A program made the translations under genes and the position numbers. From an uncultured Lachnospiraceae bacterium (lineage in GTDB: Bacteria; Bacillota; Clostridia; Lachnospirales; Lachnospiraceae), in contig CATBDC010000009.1 of the NCBI GenBank assembly GCA_949502235.1, positions 1 through 64,000 on the forward strand: DNA of 64,000 bases, given 5' to 3'. Numbering within the stretch: the stretch's first letter is position 1; the number at the start of each line of letters is the position of its first letter. The notes beneath the pieces are model-generated. The model did no database searches, was not told the DNA's origin, and saw only the letters and a list, made by a program, of their open reading frames with translations. This document shows positions 16,762 through 25,460 of this stretch, one piece after another.

Positions 16762-19086
16762 TTACAATTCATTAATTGTTTCGGTTATGGCCATGTTACG
16801 AATCCGTTTTGCAGGAGCGTATACTGCTACGGCCGCGCAGGTCATCATAAATACAACAATGATACACAGCATTGCCACCGGAGGATGCCATACCTTTCCG
16901 AAATACCGGGTAATCAGCAGGGTATGCAGGAAATAACTGAGCGGCAGGCCGATTCCGCATCCAGCCGCGAGGCCGGACACGGCATAGGTAAATGCTTCTG
17001 CCGTGATCATCCTGGTAAGCTGTCCGCTGTCCATGCCGACCGCCCGCATGGCGCCGTATTGTTTGGTCCGCGCCGCTACGCTGATGGAAATGCTGTTAAT
17101 AATATAGAACAGGCTGACCATCCCGATAATTGCCAGAAAGCCGTAGACGCCCACCTTCATAAAAAGATAAGTGGTATTATTTTCCTCGGCTCCTGCTCTT
17201 CCATCTGTAAAAATCACATCGCTGCCGGCAAGCTCGCTGATCTGCCGTACCGTCCCATCGTCCGCATCGTCTCCAAGCTGCACGCCGACCATCGTAAGTC
17301 CCTGCTCTCCGGTCAGTCTTTCAAAGGTCTCCTGAGAACAGATGACAAGCCCCTCTCCCGGAAACAGGGCTCCTGTGACAGAACAGGTAATCGTAACCTC
17401 TTTTCCTCCAACCTGAACCGTATCTCCTACTTTCAGAGGATTATCTTTATTATAAACGGTCATAACTTTATCGCTGTCCCCATAAATGTCAGACAAATCC
17501 CCTTCCACCACCTCATCTTTAATGCTTTCGAATAAAAACTCATCGTAGGACTCCAGATTGATATGGTCGATTCCCTGCCGCGAAGAAACAGCCGGAACAT
17601 TGTCCAGATAGGCGGTTCCGAAGGCGCTCTTAACACCGGGAATCCCCAGCGCCTTCTCTTTTACATCCTGTTCAAGTACCAGCGCATTGGCATAACCGTT
17701 CAGGGTAATATCCGGCTGCCAGAATTTCAGCGTCGGCATCAGCCCCTTTGCAAAATCCATACCAATCGAGAAACATAGAATCAGAATAATCGTAAGTGCA
17801 AAAGATGCCGTCATCAGAAACCAGTTCTTTTTAGAAGCGGTTGCATGATGAATACCCAGCGTCCTTTCTACTCTTCCAACTTCCCGTTTGATCGCACGCC
17901 GCCTCGCCGGGACGGTTTCTGAATTACCGGAAACCGCTGCAACAGGGGAAACCTTAGCCGCTCTCTTTGCAGGTGACTGCGCCGCTAACAAAACAGTAAC
18001 AACACCGACCAATACGCCGCTCAGCAATCCGACAGGACTTATGGCAAATACCTGCATGGCGGCAAATTCTCCTCCGATACCATAGCGCAGGTACGCGCAT
18101 ATCCCCCAACTGACCAGTGTGCCTGAGATGACTCCCGCAGGTACAGCCGTCTTGCACCAGTTCAGGGCTTCCAGCCGCACAAACTGAATGATCTGCCGGC
18201 GGCTTGCTCCAACACAGCGCATCATGCCAAAGAATTTTGTCCGCTGAGATATATTACTATTCAGGCTTCCGGATATCATCAATACTCCTGCCAATAATAC
18301 CATGACAAACAACACTGCTGCGATTCCATATATATTTTGTATAGATTTATTCTTGCTTTGCCCTGACAGTCCCATCGTAGCAGTATTGTCAGAAATATCC
18401 TCATCTGCCAGTCCATATTGCTCCCTGATCTCTGCGGCAGTATCGGAAGACGCCTTCTGAAACTGCACATAGCAGGATGGATGTTCTCCCACTGTATTTG
18501 CCTCCATGATTGCATGATACGCCTCTCTTGTCATGTACACGGCAGCCAGATACGTCTGCCCCCTATAATATTCTTTATCATCGGAGCCAAAGCCAGATAC
18601 CGTAAAAACCGTATCCCCGGCAGGCGTATGCACCGTCACCTGGTCGCCGGCCTGTACGTCCAAAGCAAGCTTTGCATTGCTGCTTAACATCACTTCATTA
18701 TCGTTCTGCGGAACACTTCCCTCTTCAAGCGCATTGACAAGCTGAGTGATATAGGTGTCGTCCACGCCGTACAAGACGGCTTTCTTTTCGCCGATATAAT
18801 AGGGCTGATCCGCATCCACATTAAAGAAATCACACCAACCGATGGCCGCGACATCTGAACGCTGCGCGATTTTTTCTGCAGTCTCCTGTGAAATACCGTT
18901 GACCCGGATATGCCAGTTTCCGTGTTTCTCCTGCAGGGATTCGCTGTTTGTCCGGACAAACATATCAGCCACACTGAAAATAGCCGTAACAAGAAACACT
19001 GAGATGATAATACACAGAAGTGTCATACGATTCTGCCGCCTGTGTACACGTGCAGAGATCGGAATCAGGCTGAGATAACTTTTCAT
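16762..19086 (-). CDS. ABC transporter permease with two FtsX domains
   Basis: A 774-residue membrane protein with about eight helices. There is one near the N-terminus (20-45), a large extracellular domain, three helices (about 255-375), a second half starting near 420, and three closing helices (about 640-760). Each half ends in an FtsX-like domain with the AVGxxxxQ-type coupling patch (MRCVGASRRQII and MRAVGMDSGQLT). Such proteins pair with a MacB-like ATPase to remove or sense peptide antibiotics or lipids. AAAGGAG lies before the ATG at 19086, which overlaps the ATPase stop codon (ATGA). Confidence 0.88.
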   Translation of the reverse strand: MKSYLSLIPISARVHRRQNRMTLLCIIISVFLVTAIFSVADMFVRTNSESLQEKHGNWHIRVNGISQETAEKIAQRSDVAAIGWCDFFNVDADQPYYIGEKKAVLYGVDDTYITQLVNALEEGSVPQNDNEVMLSSNAKLALDVQAGDQVTVHTPAGDTVFTVSGFGSDDKEYYRGQTYLAAVYMTREAYHAIMEANTVGEHPSCYVQFQKASSDTAAEIREQYGLADEDISDNTATMGLSGQSKNKSIQNIYGIAAVLFVMVLLAGVLMISGSLNSNISQRTKFFGMMRCVGASRRQIIQFVRLEALNWCKTAVPAGVISGTLVSWGICAYLRYGIGGEFAAMQVFAISPVGLLSGVLVGVVTVLLAAQSPAKRAAKVSPVAAVSGNSETVPARRRAIKREVGRVERTLGIHHATASKKNWFLMTASFALTIILILCFSIGMDFAKGLMPTLKFWQPDITLNGYANALVLEQDVKEKALGIPGVKSAFGTAYLDNVPAVSSRQGIDHINLESYDEFLFESIKDEVVEGDLSDIYGDSDKVMTVYNKDNPLKVGDTVQVGGKEVTITCSVTGALFPGEGLVICSQETFERLTGEQGLTMVGVQLGDDADDGTVRQISELAGSDVIFTDGRAGAEENNTTYLFMKVGVYGFLAIIGMVSLFYIINSISISVAARTKQYGAMRAVGMDSGQLTRMITAEAFTYAVSGLAAGCGIGLPLSYFLHTLLITRYFGKVWHPPVAMLCIIVVFMMTCAAVAVYAPAKRIRNMAITETINEL

Positions 19087-19817
19087 TCCCTGTCTCCTTT
19101 CCATTCCGGTCCGTGCATAACAGACGTCCCCCGGACGTCTTGCACCCTCCCAAAATCTGTCATTTCTCCGTCCGATACCTGTAAAATACGATCCGCTGTC
19201 TGTGCTATGCCCTTGCTGTGGGTGATCATGATGATCGTCTGTTCATATTTTTTTGAAGCTTCTTTTAAGAGTCCGATAACCTCCCTGCTGTTCTGCGTAT
19301 CCAGGTTCCCGGTTGGTTCGTCCGCCAGGATGAGAGCGGGACGGGTAATCAGCGCCCGTCCGATTGCCACTCTCTGCTGCTGACCGCCTGAGAGCTGGCT
19401 CGGCAGGTGATGCCGGCGTTCCGTAAGATTCAATACTGCCAGCAACTCCTCCAGGTATCTCTGGTTTGGCTTCTGGTAGTCGAGCAGTACCGGAAAGATG
19501 ATATTCTGTTCCACCGTCAGCTCCGGAATCAGATTAAAACTCTGGAAAATAAACCCGATATTCCTGCGCCGAAAGACGGTAAGGCTTTTCTCCTTCATCG
19601 CGAAGATATCCTTACTGCCGATATATATTTTGCCAAAGGAAGGCGTATCTAACGCGCCGACCATATTAAGAAGGGTACTCTTTCCGGAACCGGACTCCCC
19701 GACGACTGCCACAAATTCTCCTTTCGGCACCGAAAAACTAACTTTCTTCAGGGCATGTACAGCGGTATCGCCCTCTCCATAGACTTTAGAAATTGATTTT
19801 ACTTCCAATAAATTCAC
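19083..19817 (-). CDS. ABC transporter ATP-binding protein (MacB/BceA-like)
   Basis: A 244-residue ATPase with Walker A GESGSGKST, Q-loop FIFQSFNLIP, signature LSGGQQQR, Walker B LILADEPTGNLD and switch His (MITHS). These are the standard features of the LolD/MacB/BceA group. The open frame begins at an ATG at 19922, but that codon lies inside the leader hairpin and lacks a ribosome site. GAGGTG followed 8 bases later by GTG at 19817 gives the canonical N-terminus VNLLEVKSISKVYG, so the start is GTG. It forms a transporter with the overlapping permease gene and is controlled by the two-component genes upstream. Confidence 0.88.
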   Translation of the reverse strand: MNLLEVKSISKVYGEGDTAVHALKKVSFSVPKGEFVAVVGESGSGKSTLLNMVGALDTPSFGKIYIGSKDIFAMKEKSLTVFRRRNIGFIFQSFNLIPELTVEQNIIFPVLLDYQKPNQRYLEELLAVLNLTERRHHLPSQLSGGQQQRVAIGRALITRPALILADEPTGNLDTQNSREVIGLLKEASKKYEQTIIMITHSKGIAQTADRILQVSDGEMTDFGRVQDVRGTSVMHGPEWKGDRE

Positions 19818-19913
19818 AGATACAACACCTCTTTCTTCAAATACCTTGCCGGACGATAGTCCGCCCGCCCCGCCAGGGGCAAGAATTGCGGGATGCCCGG
19901 ATGGGTATAAAAA

Positions 19914-19959
19914 TTCGTACATCGAAAATGAATCCGGGACTTCATTTTCAATGTACGAA
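19914..19959 (-). other. Long leader hairpin of the ABC transporter mRNA
   Basis: Two 19-base arms (19914-19932 and 19941-19959) pair with a single mismatch that becomes a G-U pair in the minus-strand RNA. The arm begins only a few bases after the predicted start site, so the mRNA would begin with this stem. A further structured stretch (19835-19880, GGAC/GTCC and CTTGCC/GGCAAG arms) follows before the GTG. A 5'-terminal stem suggests mRNA stabilisation or translational control. Confidence 0.55.
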
Positions 19960-19960
19960 A

Positions 19961-20019
19961 ATCATAGCACGCAAACCTTACTGTAATATTACAATCATCC
20001 TACAATTTTGTAGGATTGT
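19961..20019 (-). promoter_or_regulatory. Promoter and palindromic response-regulator site of the ABC transporter
   Basis: A -10 box TATGAT (19966-19961, minus strand) has no good -35 box. Upstream lies a palindrome TACA-ATTT-TGTA (20001-20012) nested in 8-base arms (19998-20005 and 20008-20015). BceR-type regulators bind TNACA-N4-TGTAA-like sites at promoters with weak -35 boxes, so this is a likely site for the adjacent OmpR-type regulator. Confidence 0.55.
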
Positions 20020-20149
20020 TACAGTTCTCTGGCCAACCAGCAAACTGTAACGAATCCGGCCTATTTAAAGCTGCCTTACGGCAAGAGGCCGGATTCCATA
20101 CCCAGTACATGCTGGCCTGTGACCGTGCAGCGTGGTGCACGGTCACAGG
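20018..20149. repeat. Cluster of three inverted repeats after the kinase gene
   Basis: Three stems lie in a row: 20018-20026 with 20043-20051, 20052-20062 with 20086-20096 (enclosing a small inner stem), and a perfect 14-base stem 20116-20129 with 20136-20149. None is followed by a clear T-run. They fill the gap between the histidine kinase stop and the transporter promoter, and may act as terminators or be REP-like units. The stretch 19818-20171 has no gene. Confidence 0.5.
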
Positions 20150-20171
20150 ACTAACAGTAATGCATGAACTA

Positions 20172-21200
20172 CTAATGTTCAATAAGATATAGATAGAATA
20201 TCGTGCCATCCCCCAGCTCACTGTCAACCGCAATACTTCCCCCATGCGCTTCTATAATTGATTTCGCAAGAGGCAGGCCAAGCCCGGTTCCTTGCGTGTC
20301 CTTGGAATACCGGCTTCGGTAAAACCTCTTGAAGATATAGTACAGATCCTCCGGATGGATTCCGCTTCCGTTATCTTTTACCGTAATCTGAAGCTCAGAT
20401 GCTGACAATTTCCATTCAATCCTGACAAAATCCCCTTTTTCCGTATGGTCTAAAGCATTTTTTACAATATTTCCCACTGCCTCCATCAGCCAGTTACGGT
20501 CACAGATAAAATCAATGGATTCATCTCCCTCAAGGAGGATCTCTTTCCCCTCCTGCCCTGCGCGGAACGAGAATTGTTTTTTTATGCACTCCATCATCTC
20601 AGATATATTTTCCAATGCTTTTATCATCACAACTGTACCTGCGTCAAATTTTGAGATTTTCAGCAGGTTCTGCACCAGCGTCTCGATCCTTTCCAGTTCC
20701 TGTTCTGAAAAATCAGCAAACTCTTTGATGGCAGGTATACTCTCTGCCTCTCCCTGTATGATCCCGTTATAGATATTTAACGCAGCCAAAGGCGTCTTTA
20801 ACTGATGAGATATGTCTAAAATTATATTTTTTAAGAACTCCTTTTCCTTCCCCTCATTTTCAATGTGGGCATTCAGGATGGAAACCAATGAATTCACTTC
20901 ATGGAACAGTCTGTACAGCTCACCCTCATCGTTGCACTCAATCGTAACACTTTTGTCGCCGGATATATATTCTGTAATCTGCGCTATGGCATGTTCCATG
21001 ATTTTATGCTGTTCCTTAAAATACGCATAGCAGAGCAACAGTATGGCAGCCGCCATACACAAACCGCAGCCGATGATGTAATACACCGCATTTTTAACTT
21101 CAAAAACTGCGAACAACACTGAAATCAATGTAAAAGCTATGGCACACCATAAGATACCGGCAAAAAGAAAGCGGATCTTTCGGTTTACAAATATTTTCAT
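20172..21200 (-). CDS. Intramembrane-sensing histidine kinase (BceS-like)
   Basis: A 342-residue membrane kinase: two helices (about 11-33 and 38-60) with almost no extracellular loop, a short linker, H-box DISHQLKTPLAAL with His132, then a HATPase domain (N box VKNALDHT, G1 DNGSGI, G2 GTGLGLPLAKSII). Lack of a sensor domain is the hallmark of kinases that read the state of a partner ABC transporter. GAGGT before the ATG at 21200 is better than the ATG at 21227, which overlaps the regulator gene. It phosphorylates the response regulator encoded 9 bases upstream. Confidence 0.88.
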   Translation of the reverse strand: MKIFVNRKIRFLFAGILWCAIAFTLISVLFAVFEVKNAVYYIIGCGLCMAAAILLLCYAYFKEQHKIMEHAIAQITEYISGDKSVTIECNDEGELYRLFHEVNSLVSILNAHIENEGKEKEFLKNIILDISHQLKTPLAALNIYNGIIQGEAESIPAIKEFADFSEQELERIETLVQNLLKISKFDAGTVVMIKALENISEMMECIKKQFSFRAGQEGKEILLEGDESIDFICDRNWLMEAVGNIVKNALDHTEKGDFVRIEWKLSASELQITVKDNGSGIHPEDLYYIFKRFYRSRYSKDTQGTGLGLPLAKSIIEAHGGSIAVDSELGDGTIFYLYLIEH

Positions 21201-21208
21201 CCTGTACC

Positions 21209-21895
21209 TCAATCTGTCGTATTCCATTTATAACCCATGCCGCGTACCGTGATGATCCGTTTTGGTTCTCCCGGATTGTCCTCGATCTTTGTGCGAAGCC
21301 TGCGGATATATACGGTGAGAGAATTGTTGTCTATATAATTTTCGCTTAAGTCCCACAGCCTTCCTAAAATCTGATCCGAAGAAAGTATCTGGTCCGGGTT
21401 TTCCATGAATAGACGCAATAATTTATACTCGCTTACTGTCAGGTCAAGCAGATTCCCCTGTTTATAAACCTCACCCTTCAGAAGCTTTATATTGATACCG
21501 CCTGAACTCAATTCTGTATCGGCTGTATTGAAATTTTCACTCCTGCGGAGCAATGCGTTAATTCTTGACAGGAATACTGCCAATTTGAAAGGTTTTGTAA
21601 TGTAATCATCGCCGCCAATGTCAAGTCCCATAATAATATCTGTTTCTTCATCAGCGGCAGTGAGAAACATGATGGGTATTTTTGAAGTCCGCCGTATCTT
21701 CCTGCAGAACTCAAAGCCGGAGCCATCGGGAAGCGATACATCCAGAATAACCAGATCATATTTTCCTCCTGTCCATAAATCATCCGCTTCTAACATGGTG
21801 CGGGCAACATCTATTTCATATCCCTGCTTTTTAATGGCAAAGGAAAGCCCGTTTATTAGGCTTAAATCATCTTCCACTAAAAACAGCCGTTTCAT
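21209..21895 (-). CDS. OmpR-family response regulator
   Basis: A 228-residue regulator with a receiver domain (acidic Glu8/Asp9/Asp10, phosphoacceptor Asp52 in ILDVSLPDGSG, Thr79, Lys101 in YITKPF) and a C-terminal winged helix (about 130-225, with SEYKLLRLFMENP and VYIRRLRTKIE). Followed immediately by its kinase gene and then by the ABC transporter. It most likely activates the transporter promoter through the palindrome near 20001. The 130 bases upstream (21896-22025) show no gene. Confidence 0.92.
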   Translation of the reverse strand: MKRLFLVEDDLSLINGLSFAIKKQGYEIDVARTMLEADDLWTGGKYDLVILDVSLPDGSGFEFCRKIRRTSKIPIMFLTAADEETDIIMGLDIGGDDYITKPFKLAVFLSRINALLRRSENFNTADTELSSGGINIKLLKGEVYKQGNLLDLTVSEYKLLRLFMENPDQILSSDQILGRLWDLSENYIDNNSLTVYIRRLRTKIEDNPGEPKRIITVRGMGYKWNTTD

Positions 21896-22025
21896 TTGTT
21901 ATGCCCTTCCTTTCCCTTTTTATATTCCATAAATTTCCCCGGCCTTTCTGTAAACATTATCGTCCCATCATTCCCATTAATGAATTGCAACAAGATTTTC
22001 CCCATCACGTTCATCGTTATCTTCT

Positions 22026-23453
22026 TTAATATGCTTTTACATACCTCTGATTAGAGCTTTTAGGCTTATCTGGTAATGTCATTTTTAATTTACCCGCACT
22101 CACAAGCGGCGCCACTAGACTAATCATCGTATAAGTACGAGATTTGCCCGTAAATTCAATTAACTCAGCCCTTGATCTAGGTATTGAACAGAAATCTAAA
22201 ATTGTTTCTTCTGATGTTGTATTTTCTTTATAACAGTCATTCTTCATAACCACTTTAAACTCTCCATGAACAGCTGAAAAAATTGGCACTGGCAACCCTG
22301 CTTGAATAAACTCTGATCGCATGGTTGGAATCCCGGAATAACGATTTTCTGTAATTTTCAATAGTTCTAACATATTGGCAAGTGCAGCATTTCTTGTCTC
22401 CGGATGCACCTTTCCTAACGCATCAATAGAAATCTTTCCATATAATCCGCCGCTATTGATAACTTCCATACGATCTCGATACATTTCAATACGAATCGGT
22501 GTATTTTCCGTATGCAGACTATAATCGCGATGCACTAATGAATTTAAAATTGCTTCTCTAACTGCTTTAATTGGATATTCCGGTTTATCCTTTCTCTTCC
22601 CATTATCATCTATAATAGTCTTAGTTCGACTATTCTTTCGTACAAATTCAACTGCTTCTTCCAACATATCTGGTATTGCACCTGTAATCCGCTTGTTATC
22701 AATGAAGCGTTCTCCACTTTCTCCTACTGTTCCCATCTCCGTTCCAGGTAAACACACTGCAGTAATGCAGAGCTGCGGAAAATATGTCTGAGGATATTTA
22801 GAAAACGTCATTATCCCAGCCAATGTAGGAACATTACATGCCGTAACTGCCATCAATTCCAAAATTTCTTCATTCGATACATTTTCCGAAAGATTTCTTC
22901 TCTCCCGTTTTACCATAGTCAAATAATCATTTAAACGCTTTTCATCCAAAAGCTGTAATTTTGCTTCCTCTACTGTACGAATATCATCACGAATTCTTTT
23001 ACGAAAAGCCTCATAACTATACACCTCATATTCACTCATTGGCTCATCAGATTCCCCAACACGAATATAAGAACCTTTGATTCTACCAACGCCTTTATAA
23101 AACACTGGTCTTTCCGTAATATCTGCACCCGGAATTTCAGCAGATACAATCACTTTGTCTTCAATGTCACAAACCGTAAATAAAGCTCTTACCATTGGCT
23201 CCATCTGTTTGCACTGCTCTGTTACCTTCTTCTGTAAATCCTGTGGATCATAGACTCCTTTTATTTTATATTTATCATTTTCATCAACGCCAAAAATAAT
23301 AACGCCGCCTTCATCTTGGTTCGAAAACGAAGAAAGTGTATCATATAATCTGGTTGGACAACCTTTTTCAGCAGACTTTAATTCCACTGTCTGTTTTTCC
23401 GTTTTCATCTTCTGTATATCAAAAACCAATTTTTCCAATGCTTCTGCCTGCAT
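22026..23453 (-). CDS. AlbA_2/AAA_4 family ATP-binding protein (Schlafen-like domain)
   Basis: A 475-residue protein. The N-terminal AlbA_2 (divergent AAA_4, Schlafen-like) domain has ESKSAEKG-like VELKSAEKG and GGVIIFGVDENDKY. A middle region is followed by a HATPase_c_4-like segment (EAILNSLVHRDYSL, VINSGGLYG) and a C-terminal winged helix. These proteins are often called RecG-like or transcriptional regulators, and their function is unsettled, with some in phage defence or stress control. AAAGGGG precedes the ATG. It lies between the two-component module and the island edge, and may itself be accessory. Confidence 0.82.
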   Translation of the reverse strand: MQAEALEKLVFDIQKMKTEKQTVELKSAEKGCPTRLYDTLSSFSNQDEGGVIIFGVDENDKYKIKGVYDPQDLQKKVTEQCKQMEPMVRALFTVCDIEDKVIVSAEIPGADITERPVFYKGVGRIKGSYIRVGESDEPMSEYEVYSYEAFRKRIRDDIRTVEEAKLQLLDEKRLNDYLTMVKRERRNLSENVSNEEILELMAVTACNVPTLAGIMTFSKYPQTYFPQLCITAVCLPGTEMGTVGESGERFIDNKRITGAIPDMLEEAVEFVRKNSRTKTIIDDNGKRKDKPEYPIKAVREAILNSLVHRDYSLHTENTPIRIEMYRDRMEVINSGGLYGKISIDALGKVHPETRNAALANMLELLKITENRYSGIPTMRSEFIQAGLPVPIFSAVHGEFKVVMKNDCYKENTTSEETILDFCSIPRSRAELIEFTGKSRTYTMISLVAPLVSAGKLKMTLPDKPKSSNQRYVKAY

Positions 23454-23516
23454 AATTAAACCCCTTTCAGATAATATATTCTAATTATATCTCCCAGCAT
23501 ATCTTAAGTCAATAAA

Positions 23517-23576
23517 TTTGATAACTATAAATCGAGTTTGATAACTCTTTTCTTCTTTTGACAACTTATTATCAAA
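23517..23576 (-). promoter_or_regulatory. Repeated TTTGATAACT motifs upstream of the AlbA_2 gene
   Basis: TTTGATAACT occurs at 23517-23526 and 23537-23546, exactly 20 bases apart, and an inverted 8/10 match ends at 23576. Two helical turns of spacing and the position 65-125 bases before the start codon suggest an operator, possibly for autoregulation. Confidence 0.35.
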
Positions 23577-23650
23577 CTTTTTTCTCTTATTCCTCAACTG
23601 GTCATTATACGTCATAACAGCTTTTCTTAACTCCTTTATAAAGCTACTAC

Positions 23651-23689
23651 TCAAACCGGCAGACTATCTCTCACGCATAGCGCCCCATA
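23651..23689 (-). pseudogene. Second copy of the 3' end of an S8 protease gene (island edge)
   Basis: The minus strand encodes YGALCVRDSLPV followed by TGA, the same twelve C-terminal residues as the intact S8 protease gene at 29160-29198. The two DNA copies match at 33 of 39 bases and every difference is synonymous, including the stop codon. Homology ends abruptly at 23690. It marks the far border of the four-gene island: either a displaced gene end after element integration or the last trace of a tandem S8 paralogue. Confidence 0.75.
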
Positions 23690-23867
23690 GGATTGTGTCA
23701 AGCTAAGGCTAAACTTTTTTTATACTTTTTTAAGATTTGATGCCATAACAATCTCTTTCAAAATTATCGACATATCTCATTCTTTATTTTCATCTGACTC
23801 TTTCATAATATTATCTACTAAGCGCTTAAGTTCTTTTTTTATTTAGCAGGTATAATCCATACTTATG
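23690..23867. other. AT-rich stretch between island edge and methyltransferase gene
   Basis: No gene is supported here. Two short minus-strand frames (about 20 and 16 codons, overlapping) are open, but neither has a recognisable product or good ribosome site, so they are probably debris. The whole region 23454-23867 is gene-free apart from the repeats and gene fragment listed separately. Confidence 0.5.
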
Positions 23868-25439
23868 TTATCTTTTTCTTTGTTTTATCAATTGATTCCT
23901 TATTGCTTCCAATTTCGAGATTGTTTCTTTTGGTATCTTTAATTCCAATGTTTTCGAATTTACAAATGATACTATTTCAAATGCAGAAGCCTTTTTTCGA
24001 AATAGCTCTTTTAAGTGCTTAATATCATCTTCTTCTATTTTTCTATAAGGAATCACTATCTTTTTAAATTCACTTGGCACTAATTCTCTTACCCCACCTC
24101 CATAATAACGTCCATAAAACTCACATTGTGCTAATGTCATTGAATTATAAAAACAAAAAACCACACTATCCCTATCATATTCTTCATTCAAACGTATATG
24201 ATAACCAGCATCAGTAGTATGGATATTTATTTCATTAATATATAATCTTGGTAATATATCATAACGTTTAAAGAAAATAATATCTCCTTTCGCTACTATC
24301 GGGACACCATACCAAGGAGTTCTATTCGCACATTTAAACCTTTTTTTCAATTCTATGCCTTGTATTTTTTGTTCCCCCGCCCATATTAAATATTCATCTA
24401 ATTCTAACGGTAAATTTTCTCTTGAAACTTTTGCTAAATTTAACAAATAAACAGGCTTATTTCGTTCTTTTATTTTTTCAAAAATCTCTTCATTAATACA
24501 TATAATATTGTCTGTAACAAATGAAGATTTCTGCAAAATTGGTAAAACCTGTTTTCTACATCTATATGTCTCTACCTGTTCTTCTGTAAGAATAAAATAT
24601 TTATTTCCCCCGGTTACTATTCCTGGCGCCGTTGTTCCTATCTTTTCAATTTCAGTATAATTCAAAGAAATATTCTTTAACAAAAAAATCTCTTCATCCT
24701 TTAAAATTGCATTTGACCATTTTTGTAACGGTTTATTCTTTTGAATAACATTTCTACTCACAATTGTTTTTTCTGTTGAATTCGAATAAACTTCATAAAG
24801 AATATATGGAAGGGAGTTAATTTTATTGGTAAGATAAACTAAACATATTTCTTGTTCTATCTCTGGAAATATACACTCTTCAAAACATATAATATGTATT
24901 GTATTAAACTTCAACTCCAAATAACTCCGCAATTTTTCAGCATATTGTACCTGCAGAAATTCCATTGGCAATACAAAAAAAAGGGTACCATCAGGACGTA
25001 ATAACTTACATGATGCCAACACAAATGCAAACCACATATTTTGCATTGCAGATGAAGGTAAGCCTGCTTCTTCACAAAATTTCTTCGCCTCTCCTATATC
25101 TGCCCTATTCATTGTTTTTAAACTAATATATGGTGGATTCCCTATAATAAGCGAATATCTATCATCATTTATAGACACATATCGAATAAAATTCTCACAT
25201 TCTACCGTTAACTTTTCACATCCATATTGTTGTTCTATTTGTTGAACCTTTTCTGGAAACAATTCCACTGCTTCCACATGATTAGAACATGACAATAGTA
25301 ACGGAAGAAACCTTCCGTCCCCTGCGGAAGGTTCCAAAACATTGTCAAAATCTTGTTGTTCTTTTTTAAGATACACAACCATAAATTCTACTAATTCTGT
25401 AGGTGTATAATATGAACCGCTTTCCTTTCGATTTCTCAT
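23868..25439 (-). CDS. N6-adenine DNA methyltransferase (gamma class, TaqI/Eco57I-like)
   Basis: A 523-residue methyltransferase. Motif X-like YYTP is at 10-13, SAM-binding motif I EPSAGDGRF at 36-44 and catalytic NPPY at 101-104, the order of gamma-class enzymes. The C-terminal half (about 270-500) with GVPIVAKGDIIFFKRYD resembles a TaqI-like target-recognition domain. It methylates adenine in a specific duplex sequence that cannot be predicted. Markedly AT-rich compared with flanking housekeeping genes. Last gene of the island operon, 21 bases behind the HNH gene, which is the likely cognate nuclease. AGGAG lies 6 bases before the ATG. Confidence 0.86.
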   Translation of the reverse strand: MRNRKESGSYYTPTELVEFMVVYLKKEQQDFDNVLEPSAGDGRFLPLLLSCSNHVEAVELFPEKVQQIEQQYGCEKLTVECENFIRYVSINDDRYSLIIGNPPYISLKTMNRADIGEAKKFCEEAGLPSSAMQNMWFAFVLASCKLLRPDGTLFFVLPMEFLQVQYAEKLRSYLELKFNTIHIICFEECIFPEIEQEICLVYLTNKINSLPYILYEVYSNSTEKTIVSRNVIQKNKPLQKWSNAILKDEEIFLLKNISLNYTEIEKIGTTAPGIVTGGNKYFILTEEQVETYRCRKQVLPILQKSSFVTDNIICINEEIFEKIKERNKPVYLLNLAKVSRENLPLELDEYLIWAGEQKIQGIELKKRFKCANRTPWYGVPIVAKGDIIFFKRYDILPRLYINEINIHTTDAGYHIRLNEEYDRDSVVFCFYNSMTLAQCEFYGRYYGGGVRELVPSEFKKIVIPYRKIEEDDIKHLKELFRKKASAFEIVSFVNSKTLELKIPKETISKLEAIRNQLIKQRKR

Positions 25440-25460
25440 CTACTCTCCTACCTCAAATGC

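Noticed and set aside
16885-17535. 216-codon plus-strand frame opposite the FtsX permease
   Set aside because: It mirrors the conserved C-terminal half of the permease and has no start signal, so it is a shadow frame.
19818-19922. N-terminal extension of the ABC ATPase from the ATG at 19922
   Set aside because: The ATG sits in the leader hairpin without a ribosome site. The added residues are not conserved, and a GTG with GAGGTG lies at 19817.
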